NCBI RefSeq assembly: GCF_001414055.1
Contig: NZ_CP013002.1
Coordinates: 390,501 to 454,500, forward strand
DNA length: 64,000 bases
Direction: 5' to 3'
From: Caulobacter henricii
GTDB lineage: Bacteria; Pseudomonadota; Alphaproteobacteria; Caulobacterales; Caulobacteraceae
Every line of letters begins with the position of its first letter. Position 1 is the stretch's first letter. Of this stretch, positions 16,133 to 25,479 are shown piece after piece. The notes under the pieces are model-generated. The model did no database searches and was not told where the DNA came from. It saw only the letters and a list, made by a program, of their open reading frames with translations. Both the position numbers and the translations under genes were made by a program.

Positions 16133-18550
16133 TCACCAGGCCAGCCGGGCATGGGCCAGGACTGCCGTCTTGTCCGACATGCCGGTGGCCATCAGCTCGG
16201 CCGGCTTGGCGGGGGGAGCCGCGGCCTCGATCGGCCAGCCGTCGCGGAACTCCATGACCTCAGCCTCGACCCGGCCCGTGGCTTCGGACGTGAAGCTGAG
16301 CGTGACGCCATTGGGATCGGGGGCATGGTAGGTCAGGGTCGACCAGCTGTCGGGCTGGCTGACCAGGGTGATCGGCCGGCCGTTCAGTCGCGGATCGTGC
16401 AGTGCGGTCGAGGCACGGATCTTCAGACTCAGGACCTCGGTACCCGCACCGGGGATGACGCGGACGATCAGGCGGTCGCCCGAACGTTCAGCGGTCAGGA
16501 TCGGCGGCGGTACCGGCACGGCGCGGGTCTCGGCCATCCAGGTCGGCTTGGACAGGAACGGTTCGAGGGTCTGCTGCTTCAGGTCTACCCCGCCGTCGGC
16601 GATCAGGACCTCGCGGGTCCAGGCGTCCAGCTGGGGCAGGGTTGAGACCCGCCAGGCGCGACCGGTCGAGGGGTCGGCAAGGTGGTGGGCCTCGGTCAGG
16701 TTGGGCCGGTCGGCCGAGGCGGCCGGCATGGCTGCGGTCACGACCAGACCCAGTCCGGTCACGGCCAGCAGGACCACCCCGCGCCAGCCCCAGGGAGACT
16801 CGGCGAAATCGAAGGTGATCGGCACCAGGGCGGGCGCGGCCAGCAGCACGAACACCGCCAGAACGGCGGGCTCCATCAGGCCGATGCCGGCGAAGGTCCA
16901 GGCTCCCCAGGCGGTCAGCTGGGCGACGGTGAGGGTCGCCAGCACCCCCATGACCAGGGTCATGGCCAGGGCGACGCGGCGATCGCGGGTCCCGCCCAGG
17001 CCCATGGCCAGCGTCGCGCCGAGGGCAGCGACCAGCAGCGGCCAGACCAGCATCACGGTCGCCCCGGGAGCCAGGATCTGGGCCGCCAGGGACGCCAGCA
17101 GCAGGGTCACCAGACCGCCGATCCAGACTCCCAGCACCCCGACCTTCCGGCCGAGAGAGGCCCAGACCAGCACCGCCACCGCGACGCCCAGGCCCAGACC
17201 CACGGGATCAAAGCCCCCGGTCAGGCTGCAGGCCCCGCCCAGGGCCAGGGCGGCCAGGCTCGGCCAGATCCGCCGCGCGCCGCGGGCCTGGGCCGTGATG
17301 ACCAGCAGGCCGGTCCCGACGCCCAGGGCCCCGGCCCCGAGCAGCAGCAGATCAAAGCGACCCAGGATGTCATAGAGCCTCTGGCCGTCCCCGACCTGGA
17401 GCAACCGCCCCAGCAGGTGCAGGACCAGGGCGCTGGCCAGCAGCAGCAGCAGCGCGCCAGCTACGCCCTTGACGATCTCGAGCCCGGTGACGCCGCCACC
17501 GGTCAGGGCCCGCCAGGCGACAAAGCCGATCAGGGCCGTTGCCAGAACCAGCAGGGCCCAGCCCACGGTCGTCGAATAGCTGATCAGGATCAGGCCGAGG
17601 ATGTCGGAATAGATCACATTGGGGCTGCGGGCCGGCAGGCTCTGGGCGTCGGCCAGGGCCCGGGCGACCGGCAGGACCTGGTCGCCCATATGCTGCAGGC
17701 TACCCTGGTCGAGGCGCTCGGGCGTCGACAAGGGCGTATGATAGGCCAGCTGGTTGTCGATCAGGGCGAAGTTCAGGCCCGGCAGGCCGGCCTTCAGTGC
17801 ATGGGTGAAGTCGGTGTCATTGGGCATGCGCTCATAGACGGTCGAGGCCAGGGAATTGGCCGACGGGCCAACCGCCTCACGGGCCATCAGGGCCAGCAGT
17901 TCGCCATTGTCCGGGCCCGTCTGGAACATGGCCGCGCGGCCGGCGTCGCCCCGTGTCTCCATGTTCAGCACCATCCCGACCTTACGGGCGGTGGGGTCGC
18001 GGGCAAAGAAGGCGTCAGCGCCCAGCAGGCCCGCTTCCTCGCCCTCGGTGAACAGGAAGATCACGTCACGGGCCGGCACGGGACCGGCCTTCAGGGCGCG
18101 GGCGATCTCCAGGGCGGCGGCCACGCCCAGGGTGTCGTCAGCGGCTCCGGGCGAGTTGTGGACGGTATCGTAGTGGCTCATCACCAGCAGCGCCGGCAGC
18201 TCGCGGTCCTGTCCCGGCAGGATGCCGACCACATTCTGTACCGCCGCCACGCCCAGCGAGCGGCCGTCGTCGGAATAGGGGCGGAAGCCCTCGCCGGGGC
18301 GGACCGAAACTTCCAGGCCCAGAGCCCCGATCCGGGTCAGGAGATGATCCCGCACCCGGACGATTTCGGCCGAACCGGTCGGGTGGGGGCGCTGGGCGAT
18401 GGCCCGCACGTCCTCCATGGCCCGGCCGGCGGAGAAGGCGGTGTCGGCGGCGGAAACGCCTACCGGCTGGGGTGCCTTCTGAGCCAGGGTGCCCAGACCG
18501 AGGCCGATGGCCAGGCAGATCCAGAAACCCAGTATCCTGATCGTCTTCAC
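16133..18550 (-). CDS. M28-family zinc peptidase with polytopic C-terminal half
   Basis: 805 residues from the GTG at 18550, which has GGAGG 6 nt upstream and begins a membrane/signal segment (ILGFWICLAIGLGLGTLA). The periplasmic M28 domain (about 40-330) has the zinc-ligand sequence H126 in SHYDTV, the GAADD Asp pair near 138-139, E171/E172 in TEGEEAG, E198 in NMETRG and a late YHTPLST His. From about 345 to 590 there are roughly eight to nine hydrophobic helices, then a soluble C-terminal domain. This peptidase-plus-membrane layout is known from M28 proteins related to eukaryotic ER/vacuolar forms. Likely an aminopeptidase. Confidence 0.87.
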   Translation of the reverse strand: MKTIRILGFWICLAIGLGLGTLAQKAPQPVGVSAADTAFSAGRAMEDVRAIAQRPHPTGSAEIVRVRDHLLTRIGALGLEVSVRPGEGFRPYSDDGRSLGVAAVQNVVGILPGQDRELPALLVMSHYDTVHNSPGAADDTLGVAAALEIARALKAGPVPARDVIFLFTEGEEAGLLGADAFFARDPTARKVGMVLNMETRGDAGRAAMFQTGPDNGELLALMAREAVGPSANSLASTVYERMPNDTDFTHALKAGLPGLNFALIDNQLAYHTPLSTPERLDQGSLQHMGDQVLPVARALADAQSLPARSPNVIYSDILGLILISYSTTVGWALLVLATALIGFVAWRALTGGGVTGLEIVKGVAGALLLLLASALVLHLLGRLLQVGDGQRLYDILGRFDLLLLGAGALGVGTGLLVITAQARGARRIWPSLAALALGGACSLTGGFDPVGLGLGVAVAVLVWASLGRKVGVLGVWIGGLVTLLLASLAAQILAPGATVMLVWPLLVAALGATLAMGLGGTRDRRVALAMTLVMGVLATLTVAQLTAWGAWTFAGIGLMEPAVLAVFVLLAAPALVPITFDFAESPWGWRGVVLLAVTGLGLVVTAAMPAASADRPNLTEAHHLADPSTGRAWRVSTLPQLDAWTREVLIADGGVDLKQQTLEPFLSKPTWMAETRAVPVPPPILTAERSGDRLIVRVIPGAGTEVLSLKIRASTALHDPRLNGRPITLVSQPDSWSTLTYHAPDPNGVTLSFTSEATGRVEAEVMEFRDGWPIEAAAPPAKPAELMATGMSDKTAVLAHARLAW

Positions 18551-18621
18551 GGCCTGCCTCCGGGTCGGGCGAATCCCCACAAGAGGTTGCGTCGGGTCGG
18601 GCCGGATCGGAAGGCCTAAAG

Positions 18622-18652
18622 AAAAAGGGCGACCCGGTTGCCCGGATCGCCC
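18622..18652 (-). terminator. Rho-independent terminator of the TonB receptor gene
   Basis: Read on the minus strand, an 11-bp stem GGGCGATCCGG/CCGGGTCGCCC (one G-U pair) with a GCAA tetraloop is followed by TTTTTCTTT. It lies about 65 bp after the stop of the receptor at 18718. Confidence 0.8.
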
Positions 18653-18717
18653 CTTCCTCATCCGAAAGCCAGAGGCCCTGCTCGCCTTGGTAAGCGGGCC
18701 TCCAGATCCCCTCCCGG

Positions 18718-21234
18718 TTAGAACCGTGCCCGCAGGGTCACGCCGTAGGTACGGGGCGCGCCGAGGAAGGCGTTGTAGGTCAGGCTGTCATTGGCCGGCA
18801 CATAGGTGGCGCTGGCGGCGCTCAGGCCCGACGAACCCTGCAGGGGGCCATTGAAGCCGACCTGGGTGTATTCTTCGTCGAGGATGTTCTGGCCCCACAG
18901 TTCCACGGCCCAGGCGTCGCTGGCGGCGCCGAAGCCGATGCGGGCATTGACCACCGTATAGGCTTCCTGGGTCTTCGGCTTGAGCAGGTCCGAACCGGTG
19001 ATGTAGTCCGACGAATACTTGGCGCCGACATTGAAGCGGGCCTTGTAGTTGTCGCCCACCGGACGCTCATAGGTCAGCGAGCCGGAGGCCGAGTACAACG
19101 GGGCCAGCGACAGACGGTTGCCCGGCAGCAGGGCCAGCGAATTGCCCGGATCGTTCGGGACCTTGTCGTCGCCGTACTCGGTCTTGGCATATGTAAAGCC
19201 GCTCTGGACGACCAGGCCGCGCACCGGGGTGAACCACAGGAAGTCGGCGTCGACGCCCTGCGAGGTCACTTCCGGGATCGAACGCACAACGAACGAGGTG
19301 CCCAGGAAGGTGTTCAGCTGGAAGTCCGTGTACTTCTGATAGAAGCCCGTGACGTTCAGCAGGACCGAACGGTTGAACAGGGTATTCTTCAGGCCGACTT
19401 CGTAGCTGTCGACAAATTCGCCTTCGAACGAGGTGTCATAGATCGGCAGAACGCCACTGACACCGCTTTGCAGCCCGTTGGACGACTGGGTGCGGTCGAG
19501 GTTGTAGCCGCCGCCCTTGTAGCCGCGGGCGAACGAGGCGTAGCTGAACACTTCCGGCGAGAAGCGGTAGGCCGCCTTGATCGTGCCCGACCATTCCCGG
19601 TCAGTGCGCGACTGGTCGGTGTGGCGGTTGTGGAACAGGGGGTTGGCCCAGGGCAGGCAGAGGTTGCCGACGATGGTCGGCGTGGCCGCTGCACCGACGA
19701 TGCCGGCGATGCGGGCCTGACCGGCCGGCGACAGGGCGATGCCGCAGCCGACGCCGCCGTCCGAGTTGGACTGGTTGGTGCTCACCTCCTTCTTGTCGGC
19801 GCTGTAGCGCAGACCGGCGGTGATGCCGAAGGCTTCCGTGAACTGGTAGGTGTTGCTGGTGAACAGCGCGACGGTCTTGGCGCGCTGGCTGTAGGCGTCC
19901 CGCAGGCCCTGGCCGGGCGTGAAGGTGGTGTTCGGCGCGCGACCGGTCAGCAGGGCGACGAAGTTGGCGATACCGGCCGGGTTGGCCGCCGAGCGCGACA
20001 GCAGTCGGCCCATATACTGCTCGTAGTCATTGCCGAACAGGAAGTTGGACTTGGTGTCGAGCTTCTCGTCGGCCAGGAAGGTGCCGACCAGCCAGTCGAG
20101 GTTGCCGGTCTTGCCGGCCAGACGCAGCTCTTGCGAGTAGGTCGTGAACTCGCTGTAGTTGGTGCCGTCCTTGTTGCGATAGGTCACATCGGCAGTGGTG
20201 AAGTCGCTGTCCTGGCCGTTGTCGGTGCGCCAGTTGCGGATCGCGCTGATGGCGGTCAGCTCGCCGATCGGCAGGTCGATCGTGCCTTGCAGCGAGATGC
20301 CCTTGTCTTCGATCGACGACGGCGCGCCGCGGTTCGAATAGGCAACGCGGTCATAGGGCTTGGCGGTCGGAGCCACGGCAGTGCCGCCGCTGATCAGGTT
20401 CAGAATGCCGGCGGTCGGGCCGGTGCGGATCTGCACGGCACCGCAGCAGTTTTCGTCGCGCTTGGTGTAGTCGGCAATCAGCTTGAAGGTGGCTTCATCG
20501 TTCGGCACGAACAGCAGCTGGCCGCGAACGGTGTAGACGCCCTGGTCGGCATCTTGGTCGCGCTTGCTGGGGCCCTTGCCGGTGATGACGTCATTGTAGC
20601 CATCACGCTCGCGGGCGGCGACATAGAGGCGACCGGCGAGGGTTTCGGTGCCGAACAACGGGCCGGTCACCGAGGCTGCCAAGGCGTGGGCGTTGAAGTT
20701 GCCGATCGTCGCTTCAGCATTGGCCCCGAAGCCGAACTCCGGCTCCTTGGTGACGATGTTGATGACGCCGGCCGAGGTGTTCTTGCCGAACAGGGTGCCT
20801 TGCGGGCCCTTCAGGACTTCGATGCGCTCCATTTCGCCGAGGTCGCCGAACGACACGCCGTTACGGGGACGATAGACGCCGTCGATCACGACGCCGACCG
20901 AGCTTTCCAGGCCGGGGTTGTCGCCGACAGTGCCAACGCCGCGGACGCGGGCGGTGGTCGAGGCTTCCGACGACGTCGAGGTGACGGTCAGGCCGGGGGT
21001 CAGGATCGTCAGATCCTTGATGTCCTTGACGCCCGTGTCTTGCAGCAGCTTTGCACCGACGGCGGTCACCACGACCGGCACGTCCTGCAGGTTCTGCTCG
21101 CGCTTCTGGGCGGTGACGACAATGCTGTCGACGGTTTGGATGTCTGCTTCCTGCGCCGATGCGGCGCTGGCGGTGAACAGACCGGCAAGCACGACGGCAG
21201 ACGCCGTGCTGCAGAGCACCTGGGTAAAGCGCAT
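18718..21234 (-). CDS. TonB-dependent outer-membrane receptor
   Basis: 838 residues. Signal peptide (STASAVVLAGLFTASAASAQ) and TonB box VDSIVVTAQKR precede a plug domain (about 45-160) with the LTPGLTV, RVRGVGT and MERIEVLKGPQGTLFGKNTSAGVINIVTK motifs. A long barrel ends in LRARF. The AQKREQNLQDVPVVVTAV type is very abundant in Caulobacter and sphingomonads, where such receptors import diverse organic substrates. It has its own terminator and a 258-bp upstream region shared with divergent selO. Substrate unknown. Confidence 0.9.
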   Translation of the reverse strand: MRFTQVLCSTASAVVLAGLFTASAASAQEADIQTVDSIVVTAQKREQNLQDVPVVVTAVGAKLLQDTGVKDIKDLTILTPGLTVTSTSSEASTTARVRGVGTVGDNPGLESSVGVVIDGVYRPRNGVSFGDLGEMERIEVLKGPQGTLFGKNTSAGVINIVTKEPEFGFGANAEATIGNFNAHALAASVTGPLFGTETLAGRLYVAARERDGYNDVITGKGPSKRDQDADQGVYTVRGQLLFVPNDEATFKLIADYTKRDENCCGAVQIRTGPTAGILNLISGGTAVAPTAKPYDRVAYSNRGAPSSIEDKGISLQGTIDLPIGELTAISAIRNWRTDNGQDSDFTTADVTYRNKDGTNYSEFTTYSQELRLAGKTGNLDWLVGTFLADEKLDTKSNFLFGNDYEQYMGRLLSRSAANPAGIANFVALLTGRAPNTTFTPGQGLRDAYSQRAKTVALFTSNTYQFTEAFGITAGLRYSADKKEVSTNQSNSDGGVGCGIALSPAGQARIAGIVGAAATPTIVGNLCLPWANPLFHNRHTDQSRTDREWSGTIKAAYRFSPEVFSYASFARGYKGGGYNLDRTQSSNGLQSGVSGVLPIYDTSFEGEFVDSYEVGLKNTLFNRSVLLNVTGFYQKYTDFQLNTFLGTSFVVRSIPEVTSQGVDADFLWFTPVRGLVVQSGFTYAKTEYGDDKVPNDPGNSLALLPGNRLSLAPLYSASGSLTYERPVGDNYKARFNVGAKYSSDYITGSDLLKPKTQEAYTVVNARIGFGAASDAWAVELWGQNILDEEYTQVGFNGPLQGSSGLSAASATYVPANDSLTYNAFLGAPRTYGVTLRARF

Positions 21235-21308
21235 TTCCTACCTCGGTTCGTTGTGCCGCGAGCGCTTGCATCGCCGACGGCTGATTTTGTTTGGACTCAT
21301 CCGAACGG

Positions 21309-21320
21309 CTGTTCGAACAG
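21309..21320. promoter_or_regulatory. 12-bp palindrome in the TonB receptor/selO divergent promoter region
   Basis: Perfect palindrome CTGTTCGAACAG, about 75 bp before the receptor start, preceded by a GAAC half (CGAACGG). Possible operator. The spacing does not fit the GTTC-N7-GTTC SOS box. The rest of the 258-bp intergenic region shows nothing I can name. Confidence 0.35.
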
Positions 21321-21492
21321 ACGGGTCACGGTTACGGACGGCCGAGGGGCAGAGCAAGTTAAAACCCTTACAGGAAAGAGGATCGGTGGGCTCTGTTGCC
21401 GAGAAGCGACACGAATCTGTCACCATCCCGACGTGTGGAAAGCGCCCGGGACCGGACTTGCCAGACGGGGCCGTGGGGCTCATTTGCGGTGC

Positions 21493-22956
21493 ATGACCCT
21501 TTCGCCCGCCTATCGCCCCGATCCGAAGTTCATGGCCCTGGGGCGCGACTTCGCCGATCCGGTTCAGCCTGCCGACTTTCCCATGACCCACCTGCGCTTT
21601 CGCAATGACCGGGCGGCGGCGACCGTGGGTCTGGAGGGCCTGTCGGATGCCGAATGGATCGCCGCCTTTGGCCGCTTTCAGCCCTTGCCGGGTAACCAGC
21701 CAGAGCCCCTGGCCATGCGCTATCACGGCCATCAGTTCCGATCCTACAATCCCGACCTCGGGGACGGCCGGGGTTTCCTGTTTGCCCAGCTCCGCGAACA
21801 GGACGGTGGTCCCGACAGGCCCGGTCGCCTGCTCGATCTGGCCACCAAGGGTTCGGGCCAGACCCCCTGGTCGCGCCAGGGCGACGGGCGGCTGACCCTG
21901 AAGGGCGGGGTGCGCGAGATCCTCGCCCCGACCCTGCTCGAGGCCCTGGGTGTGCCCACCTCGCGGGCCTTTTCGCTGATCGAGACCGGCGAGGAACTCC
22001 AGCGGGGCGATGAGCCCAGCCCGACCCGCTCGGCGGTTCTGACCCGGCTGTCCCACAGCCACATGCGCTTCGGCACCTTCCAGCGGCAGGCCTATTTCGA
22101 GCGGCCCGATCTGATCACCGTGCTCGTCGATCATGCCGTCGAGACCTACTATCCCCGTCTGGCCGACCAGCCGGATCGACCGGCGGTCCTGATGCAGGCG
22201 GTGGTTGAGGCCAGTGCCAGGCTGCTGGCCGGCTGGATGGCGGCCGGCTTTGTGCATGGGGTGCTCAATACCGACAACATGGTCGTGACCGGGGAGAGCT
22301 TCGACTACGGTCCCTGGCGGTTCCTGCCGCGCAATGACCCGAACTTCACGGCCGCCTATTTCGATCATTCGGGCCTCTACAGTTTCGGCCGCCAGCCGGA
22401 GGCGGTGTTCTGGAACCTGCAGCAGCTGGCCGCCTGCCTGACCCCCGTCACTGACCAGGCCGGGCTTCTGGCTGCCCTCAACGGGTTTTCTGACGCCTAT
22501 CGCGAGGCGCTGCGGGCGGCAGTGCTGCGGCGACTGGCCGTGACATCGCGGGGCCCCCAGGCGGACATCGACCTGGTCAGCTCAGCTTTCAAGGCCCTGG
22601 CGGGCGGGGGTGATGTCCTGCGCTGGGAGCCCTTCTTCTTTGACTGGTTCGGCGGTCCTGCCTCGGAGGCTCGCGCCCTGGCCGGTCCCCGGGCCGCGCT
22701 CTATGGCCAGGAGGCCTTTGTCGACTTCCGGCGCCGGCTGGCGGACTTCGAGCCCGAGCGCCCGGAGCGACTGGATCACCCCGTCTTTGCCGCCCCGGAA
22801 CCCGAAGAGTTGCTGGTCGAGGAGGTCGAGGCCCTGTGGGCCCCTATCGCGGCGGAGGACGACTGGTCGCCTGTCCGGGCCAAGCTGGAACGCCTCGAAG
22901 CTGCCCGGCAAGCCTATGGCTTCTCGGTCGGCGAACAAGAAAACGACGCAGTCTGA
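21493..22956 (+). CDS. selO: SelO protein adenylyltransferase (YdiU/UPF0061)
   Basis: 487 residues from the ATG at 21493, close to the roughly 480 of bacterial SelO. Pseudokinase-fold enzyme that transfers AMP from ATP to protein hydroxyls. Conserved blocks: AMRYHGHQFRSYNPDLGDGRGFLF, LDLATKGSGQTPWSRQGDGRLTLKGGVREIL, SHSHMRFGTF, and the catalytic VHGVLNTDNMVVTGESFDYGPWRFL with the metal-binding Asn and Asp residues. The C-terminus is acidic and, unlike eukaryotic forms, carries no Cys-Sec-type pair. The frame is open far upstream opposite the receptor gene, but that part is not coding-like. Confidence 0.93.
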   Translation: MTLSPAYRPDPKFMALGRDFADPVQPADFPMTHLRFRNDRAAATVGLEGLSDAEWIAAFGRFQPLPGNQPEPLAMRYHGHQFRSYNPDLGDGRGFLFAQLREQDGGPDRPGRLLDLATKGSGQTPWSRQGDGRLTLKGGVREILAPTLLEALGVPTSRAFSLIETGEELQRGDEPSPTRSAVLTRLSHSHMRFGTFQRQAYFERPDLITVLVDHAVETYYPRLADQPDRPAVLMQAVVEASARLLAGWMAAGFVHGVLNTDNMVVTGESFDYGPWRFLPRNDPNFTAAYFDHSGLYSFGRQPEAVFWNLQQLAACLTPVTDQAGLLAALNGFSDAYREALRAAVLRRLAVTSRGPQADIDLVSSAFKALAGGGDVLRWEPFFFDWFGGPASEARALAGPRAALYGQEAFVDFRRRLADFEPERPERLDHPVFAAPEPEELLVEEVEALWAPIAAEDDWSPVRAKLERLEAARQAYGFSVGEQENDAV

Positions 22957-23046
22957 ACTTTTCTGGACGGGTCCGGAACAATTGTCATGGTTCTGGCTTA
23001 CGGCTTCTAAGTCGTACCGACCGGTGAGGCTTTGCGGAGAGACCCC

Positions 23047-23184
23047 ATGCGCTTCTTCCATGCGATTGTTCAGCCTGTCATGCTGGTCGGCGCCGTCGCC
23101 ATGTCGTTCATTGGCGCGCTTGGCCTGCCGGGTTGCGCCCGCGCCATCGGCGAGTGCCTGACCGAAAGCCGCGAAGTCGCCTGA
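23047..23184 (+). CDS. 45-residue small membrane/secreted protein
   Basis: ATG at 23047 with GGAGAG 7 nt upstream, stop at 23182-23184. The N-terminal part (HAIVQPVMLVGAVAMSFIGALGL) is one hydrophobic helix. After it comes GCARAIGECLTES with two cysteines seven residues apart, which could form a disulphide in the periplasm. Third-position GC and the ribosome site support expression. No family recognised. It is 90 bp after selO and may be independent. Confidence 0.5.
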   Translation: MRFFHAIVQPVMLVGAVAMSFIGALGLPGCARAIGECLTESREVA

Positions 23185-23217
23185 CACTTGGGCTTCGCCC
23201 GGGACCGGATGCCGTGA

Positions 23218-24423
23218 TCAGGACCGCAAGGCCTCACTGAGTCGTCCGGACAGGTCACCTTTCTCGACCACGACGACGTCCGTCAGGCCCAGCCACCGCG
23301 CCATCAGCTGCAGCTCCTGCGCCAGGGCCCAGGCCGTCTGATCGTCGGCCGAGGGCTCGGCATGGGTCGCCTGGACCCGCAGGGCCCCGGCCTTGCGGTC
23401 GGCCTTCAGATCGACCCGTGCGGTCAGGGTCTCGCCCTGCAGAAACGGCAGAACATAATAGCCGTGGGTGCGCAGGTGGGCGGGGGTGTAGATCTCCAGC
23501 CGGATACGGGCGTTGAACAGCCGCTCGGTGCGCTCGCGAAACCAGATCAGGTTGTCGAACGGCGAGAGCAGGGCGCGGGCCTCGATCCTGCGGGGTCGTG
23601 CGGTGCCGGCAGCGACATAGGCCGTCTGGTCCCAGCCCTCGACCTGCGCCGGAATCAGGCCGCCATCCTCGACCAGCTCGGCGATGCGGGCCCGGCTCTC
23701 GGCGGGGCCCATGCGGAAATAGTCGCGCAGGTCGCGCTCGCTAGCCACGCCCGTGGCCCGGGCGGCGCGGGCGATCAGGGCGCGCTGGGCGTCCTCGCGG
23801 CTGGGCGTCGGTGTATTCAGCACCGGGGCGGGCAGCACCTGCTCCGGCGTGCCATAGACCCGCTCAAAGCCCGTACGACGCGTGGCGGTGGTCAGTTCGC
23901 CGGCCCAGAACAGGCATTCGACAGCGCGCTTGGCCTCGCTCCAGCCCCACCAGCCGCCGGGCCCCTTCTTCGCGCCGATGTCCAGTTCGCCCGCCGACAG
24001 GGGGCCCCGCTGCCGGATTTCCCCCAGTGCCTTGGCGATCAGGTCCGGGTGGCTGTCAAGGAAGCGGGCAACCCCCTTCCAGACCCCGACCCCGGCCCGG
24101 GCGTCGGCCATCCGCCAGCGCAGCAGGGGATGCAGGTCATGCGGCATCAGCGAGGCCTCGTGGCCCCAGTATTCCGCCAGGATGGGTTTCCGGCCCCAGG
24201 CTAGGTCTTCCAGATGCGCCCGCGGATAGTCCCCCAGGCGCGAGAACAGCGGCAGATAGTGCGAGCGCGACAGCACATTGACCGAGTCGATCTGGATCAG
24301 GCCCAGGGTCTCGATCGTCGACAGAACATGCCGCCGTCCGGGCGCGGCCGGGCGCGCCTTGCCAAATCCCTGAGCCGCCAGGGCCATGCGCCGCGCCGTG
24401 GCGGCGGAGAGTTTTTCGACCAT
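23218..24423 (-). CDS. YcaQ/AlkX-family winged-helix DNA glycosylase (HTH_42)
   Basis: 401 residues from the ATG at 24423 (MVEKLSAATARRMALAAQGF); an upstream in-frame start at 24465 would overlap the divergent gene's leader. The family has three tandem winged-helix units. The catalytic QxD motif is visible in LIQIDSVNVLSRSHYLPLFSRLG, followed by EYWGHEASLMP. E. coli YcaQ (AlkX) unhooks interstrand DNA crosslinks and alkylated bases. The C-terminus has LLSPFDNLIWFRERTERLF and YYVLPFLQGETLTARVDLKADR, both typical of the family. Confidence 0.87.
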   Translation of the reverse strand: MVEKLSAATARRMALAAQGFGKARPAAPGRRHVLSTIETLGLIQIDSVNVLSRSHYLPLFSRLGDYPRAHLEDLAWGRKPILAEYWGHEASLMPHDLHPLLRWRMADARAGVGVWKGVARFLDSHPDLIAKALGEIRQRGPLSAGELDIGAKKGPGGWWGWSEAKRAVECLFWAGELTTATRRTGFERVYGTPEQVLPAPVLNTPTPSREDAQRALIARAARATGVASERDLRDYFRMGPAESRARIAELVEDGGLIPAQVEGWDQTAYVAAGTARPRRIEARALLSPFDNLIWFRERTERLFNARIRLEIYTPAHLRTHGYYVLPFLQGETLTARVDLKADRKAGALRVQATHAEPSADDQTAWALAQELQLMARWLGLTDVVVVEKGDLSGRLSEALRS

Positions 24424-24528
24424 GGTCAAGATTGAGCATCCGTCGGCGGGCCCCGGCAAGCGCATGCCGCTGGGAGCGTTACCATCCAGGGCTTGCCTCG
24501 GCCGCCGGAATGGCTCAACCGGAGGCCC

Positions 24529-25383
24529 ATGATCGCCGTCGAAAAGGGCGCAGCGCGCCTCGAGCTCCTTCCCGATACCGCCGGTGCCGTGCGGCGCTTC
24601 AGCGTGGCGGGGCGGGACATCCTACTGGTTGCCCCGGAGGGCGCGAACGATGCCCTGCAGACGGCGCACTTCCCGCTCGTGCCGTTCTGCAACCGCATTC
24701 CCAAGGGCCGGTTCACCTTCGACGGGCGCGAGGTGGTCTTGCCGCCCAATCTTGGCGACCATCCTCACGCCCTGCACGGCCAGGGCTGGCGTGGAGCCTG
24801 GACGGTCGACCCGGCCGCAGCCGGCCAGGCGGTGCTGTCCTATGATCACACACCCGGCGACTGGCCCTGGGCCTATCGCGCGGAGCAGCGGTTCGTACTG
24901 GGGGAGGCGAGCCTGCGGATTACGCTGTCGGTGACCAACAAGGGCGATCAGCCCATGCCCGCCGGCCTGGGCTTTCATCCCTATTTCCCTCTGCGTCCGG
25001 GCGAGCGGCTGAAGGCGGCTGTCGATGGCGTTTGGCTGATCGATCCGGACGTACTGCCAACCGTGCATCACCAGGGTGCCTGGGGGCCTGATTGGGTCAG
25101 CGGCGCGGGGGTCGCAGGCCATCCCGATCTGATTGACCATTGCTACACCGGCTGGGACCAGCGAGCCGAACTGAGTGCGCCCGGCCTGCCGACCACCACG
25201 ATCACCGCGTCTGCAGACTGCCGCTGGCTGCACGTCTATGTCCCACCGGGTCAGGACTTCTACTGCGTTGAGCCCTGTGCCAGCCGGCCCAATCCGTTCG
25301 GTAAGGGTGAGACCGGGATGGTGACGCTGGCACCGGGCCAGACTCGCTCTGTGAGGATGGAAATCGCGACCGGTTCGGATTGA
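24529..25383 (+). CDS. Aldose 1-epimerase family protein
   Basis: 284 residues. ATG at 24529 has GGAGG only 3 nt upstream, a short spacing. A galactose-mutarotase-like beta-sandwich that interconverts sugar anomers. Recognisable elements: LVPFCNRIPKGRFTFDGREV (substrate-binding Asn-Arg), HALHGQGWRGAW (conserved His), PAGLGFHPYFPL (catalytic His) and FYCVEPCASRPNPFG (catalytic Glu). Substrate not predictable. Divergent from the glycosylase gene across about 105 bp. Confidence 0.88.
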   Translation: MIAVEKGAARLELLPDTAGAVRRFSVAGRDILLVAPEGANDALQTAHFPLVPFCNRIPKGRFTFDGREVVLPPNLGDHPHALHGQGWRGAWTVDPAAAGQAVLSYDHTPGDWPWAYRAEQRFVLGEASLRITLSVTNKGDQPMPAGLGFHPYFPLRPGERLKAAVDGVWLIDPDVLPTVHHQGAWGPDWVSGAGVAGHPDLIDHCYTGWDQRAELSAPGLPTTTITASADCRWLHVYVPPGQDFYCVEPCASRPNPFGKGETGMVTLAPGQTRSVRMEIATGSD

Positions 25384-25479
25384 GTCAGCGGACCCAAGTC
25401 CTGCGCCCAGTTTGCAGTGGTCAAACCCGGCTGCCGGCGGGCAGAATTATGCGGGCGCGCCGGTTCAGGAGGTTTGGTG

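Noticed and set aside
16682-18619. 645-codon open frame opposite the M28 peptidase
   Set aside because: Gln/Gly/His-rich shadow translation; the minus strand has intact catalytic motifs and a good ribosome site.
19468-21492. Upstream extension of the selO frame opposite the TonB receptor
   Set aside because: Composition is that of an antisense shadow; SelO similarity begins just after the ATG at 21493.
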